DNA from: Candidatus Stahliibacteriota bacterium
Lineage (GTDB): Bacteria > Hydrothermota > UBA3073
Assembly (NCBI GenBank): GCA_030627085.1
Contig: DAOUSS010000113.1
Location: 1 to 5,485, forward strand
Direction of reading: 5' to 3'
Length of the DNA: 5,485 nt
The number at the start of each line of letters is the position of its first letter. The first letter of the stretch is position 1. The notes under the pieces are model-generated. The model was not told the origin of the DNA and did not search any database. It saw nothing but the letters and a program-made list of their open reading frames with translations. The position numbers were made by a program, and so were the translations under genes. Positions 5,330 through 5,485 of the stretch are shown piece by piece.

Positions 5330-5400
5330 TTCACCCTGTTAAATAATTCCAATAATAAATGTCTCCGTGTGCTTAAAACCATTCTATTTAACAGGGTGAA
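5330..5400. repeat. 71-bp element with perfect 16-bp terminal inverted repeats
   Basis: TTCACCCTGTTAAATA (5330-5345) and TATTTAACAGGGTGAA (5385-5400) are exact inverted copies flanking 39 bases (5346-5384) without an ORF. The size and arms would suit a small palindromic or MITE-like intergenic element, though I see no target-site duplication. It sits 28 nt upstream of lysS, so it is either in the lysS leader or overlaps its promoter region. The arms carry the CCCTGTTAA core also found at 703-908. Confidence 0.75.
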
Positions 5401-5427
5401 CCCTGTGAAATATCTATTTCACGGGGT
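5400..5427. repeat. Near-perfect hairpin with CCCTGTGAAATA arms
   Basis: ACCCTGTGAAATA (5400-5412) pairs with TATTTCACGGGGT (5415-5427), with a single T-G position. The arms are a variant of those of the adjacent 16-bp inverted repeat (GTGAAATA instead of GTTAAATA). It directly abuts that element, suggesting two related palindromes side by side. As RNA the innermost pairs would open to give a loop of about six bases. Confidence 0.7.
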
Positions 5428-5439
5428 AAACACAGCAAA

Positions 5440-5485
5440 ATTTCAAAATCCGAATTTCTAATTTCCAACGAAAATCCAAATGCCA
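5440..5485 (-). repeat. Degenerate 7-nt AT-rich repeat at the window edge
   Basis: On the minus strand, 5467-5440 divides into 7-nt units such as TGGAAAT, TAGAAAT and TTGAAAT (consensus about TNGAAAT, one unit diverged). Two looser 7-nt units lie at 5485-5472 with a small phase break between. No coding potential is seen. It may continue beyond the window. Confidence 0.4.

Overview
The window looks like a piece of an uncultivated bacterial genome, moderately AT-rich by eye. All five supported genes are on the minus strand. The core genes (class II lysyl-tRNA synthetase, MreD, adenylosuccinate synthetase) are clearly bacterial. Clear Shine-Dalgarno sites precede three of the five genes. The gaps between genes hold an unusual density of palindromes and short degenerate tandem repeats. 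Intergenic sequence of this style is familiar from candidate-phylum genomes recovered from metagenomes (Omnitrophica, WOR-3/Stahlbacteria and similar), but I cannot fix the phylum from this window. MreD suggests a rod-forming cell wall machinery, and purA suggests the cell makes AMP from IMP.

Layout, read in the direction of transcription (right to left). Positions 5303-5485 form an untranslated region with a perfect 16-bp inverted repeat, a second near-perfect hairpin beside it, and a degenerate 7-nt repeat at the window edge. Next comes a tight three-gene cluster, probably one operon: lysS (5302-3824), mreD (3811-3332, 12 nt after lysS) and a UPF0104/LPG-synthase-TM membrane protein (3331-2324, abutting the mreD stop codon). 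A 157-bp gap follows, with an octamer array, a 13-bp perfect palindrome and two copies of a roughly 34-bp repeat made of 10-nt units. purA (2166-943) is next. A 254-bp gap follows, with at least three related AACAGGG/CCCTGTT elements and two other inverted repeats. The last gene is a small hypothetical protein (688-176) made of a duplicated helical domain. Beyond it lie another octamer array, a GC-rich hairpin and a mosaic of GTAGG/CCTAC inverted repeats.

Functionally the genes are mostly housekeeping: translation (LysRS), envelope and shape (MreD, flippase-like membrane protein) and purine nucleotide synthesis (PurA). No known defence, mobile or biosynthetic system is visible.

The most interesting signals are non-coding. 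Two unrelated genes (the UPF0104 gene and the hypothetical gene) end in the same way: the TAG stop codon is the first unit of a degenerate 8-nt array, in the same phase in both, and the array runs into a perfect hairpin. A second signal is a family of CCCTGTTAA half-sites shared by two of the gaps. The duplicated-domain protein is the most interesting coding feature.
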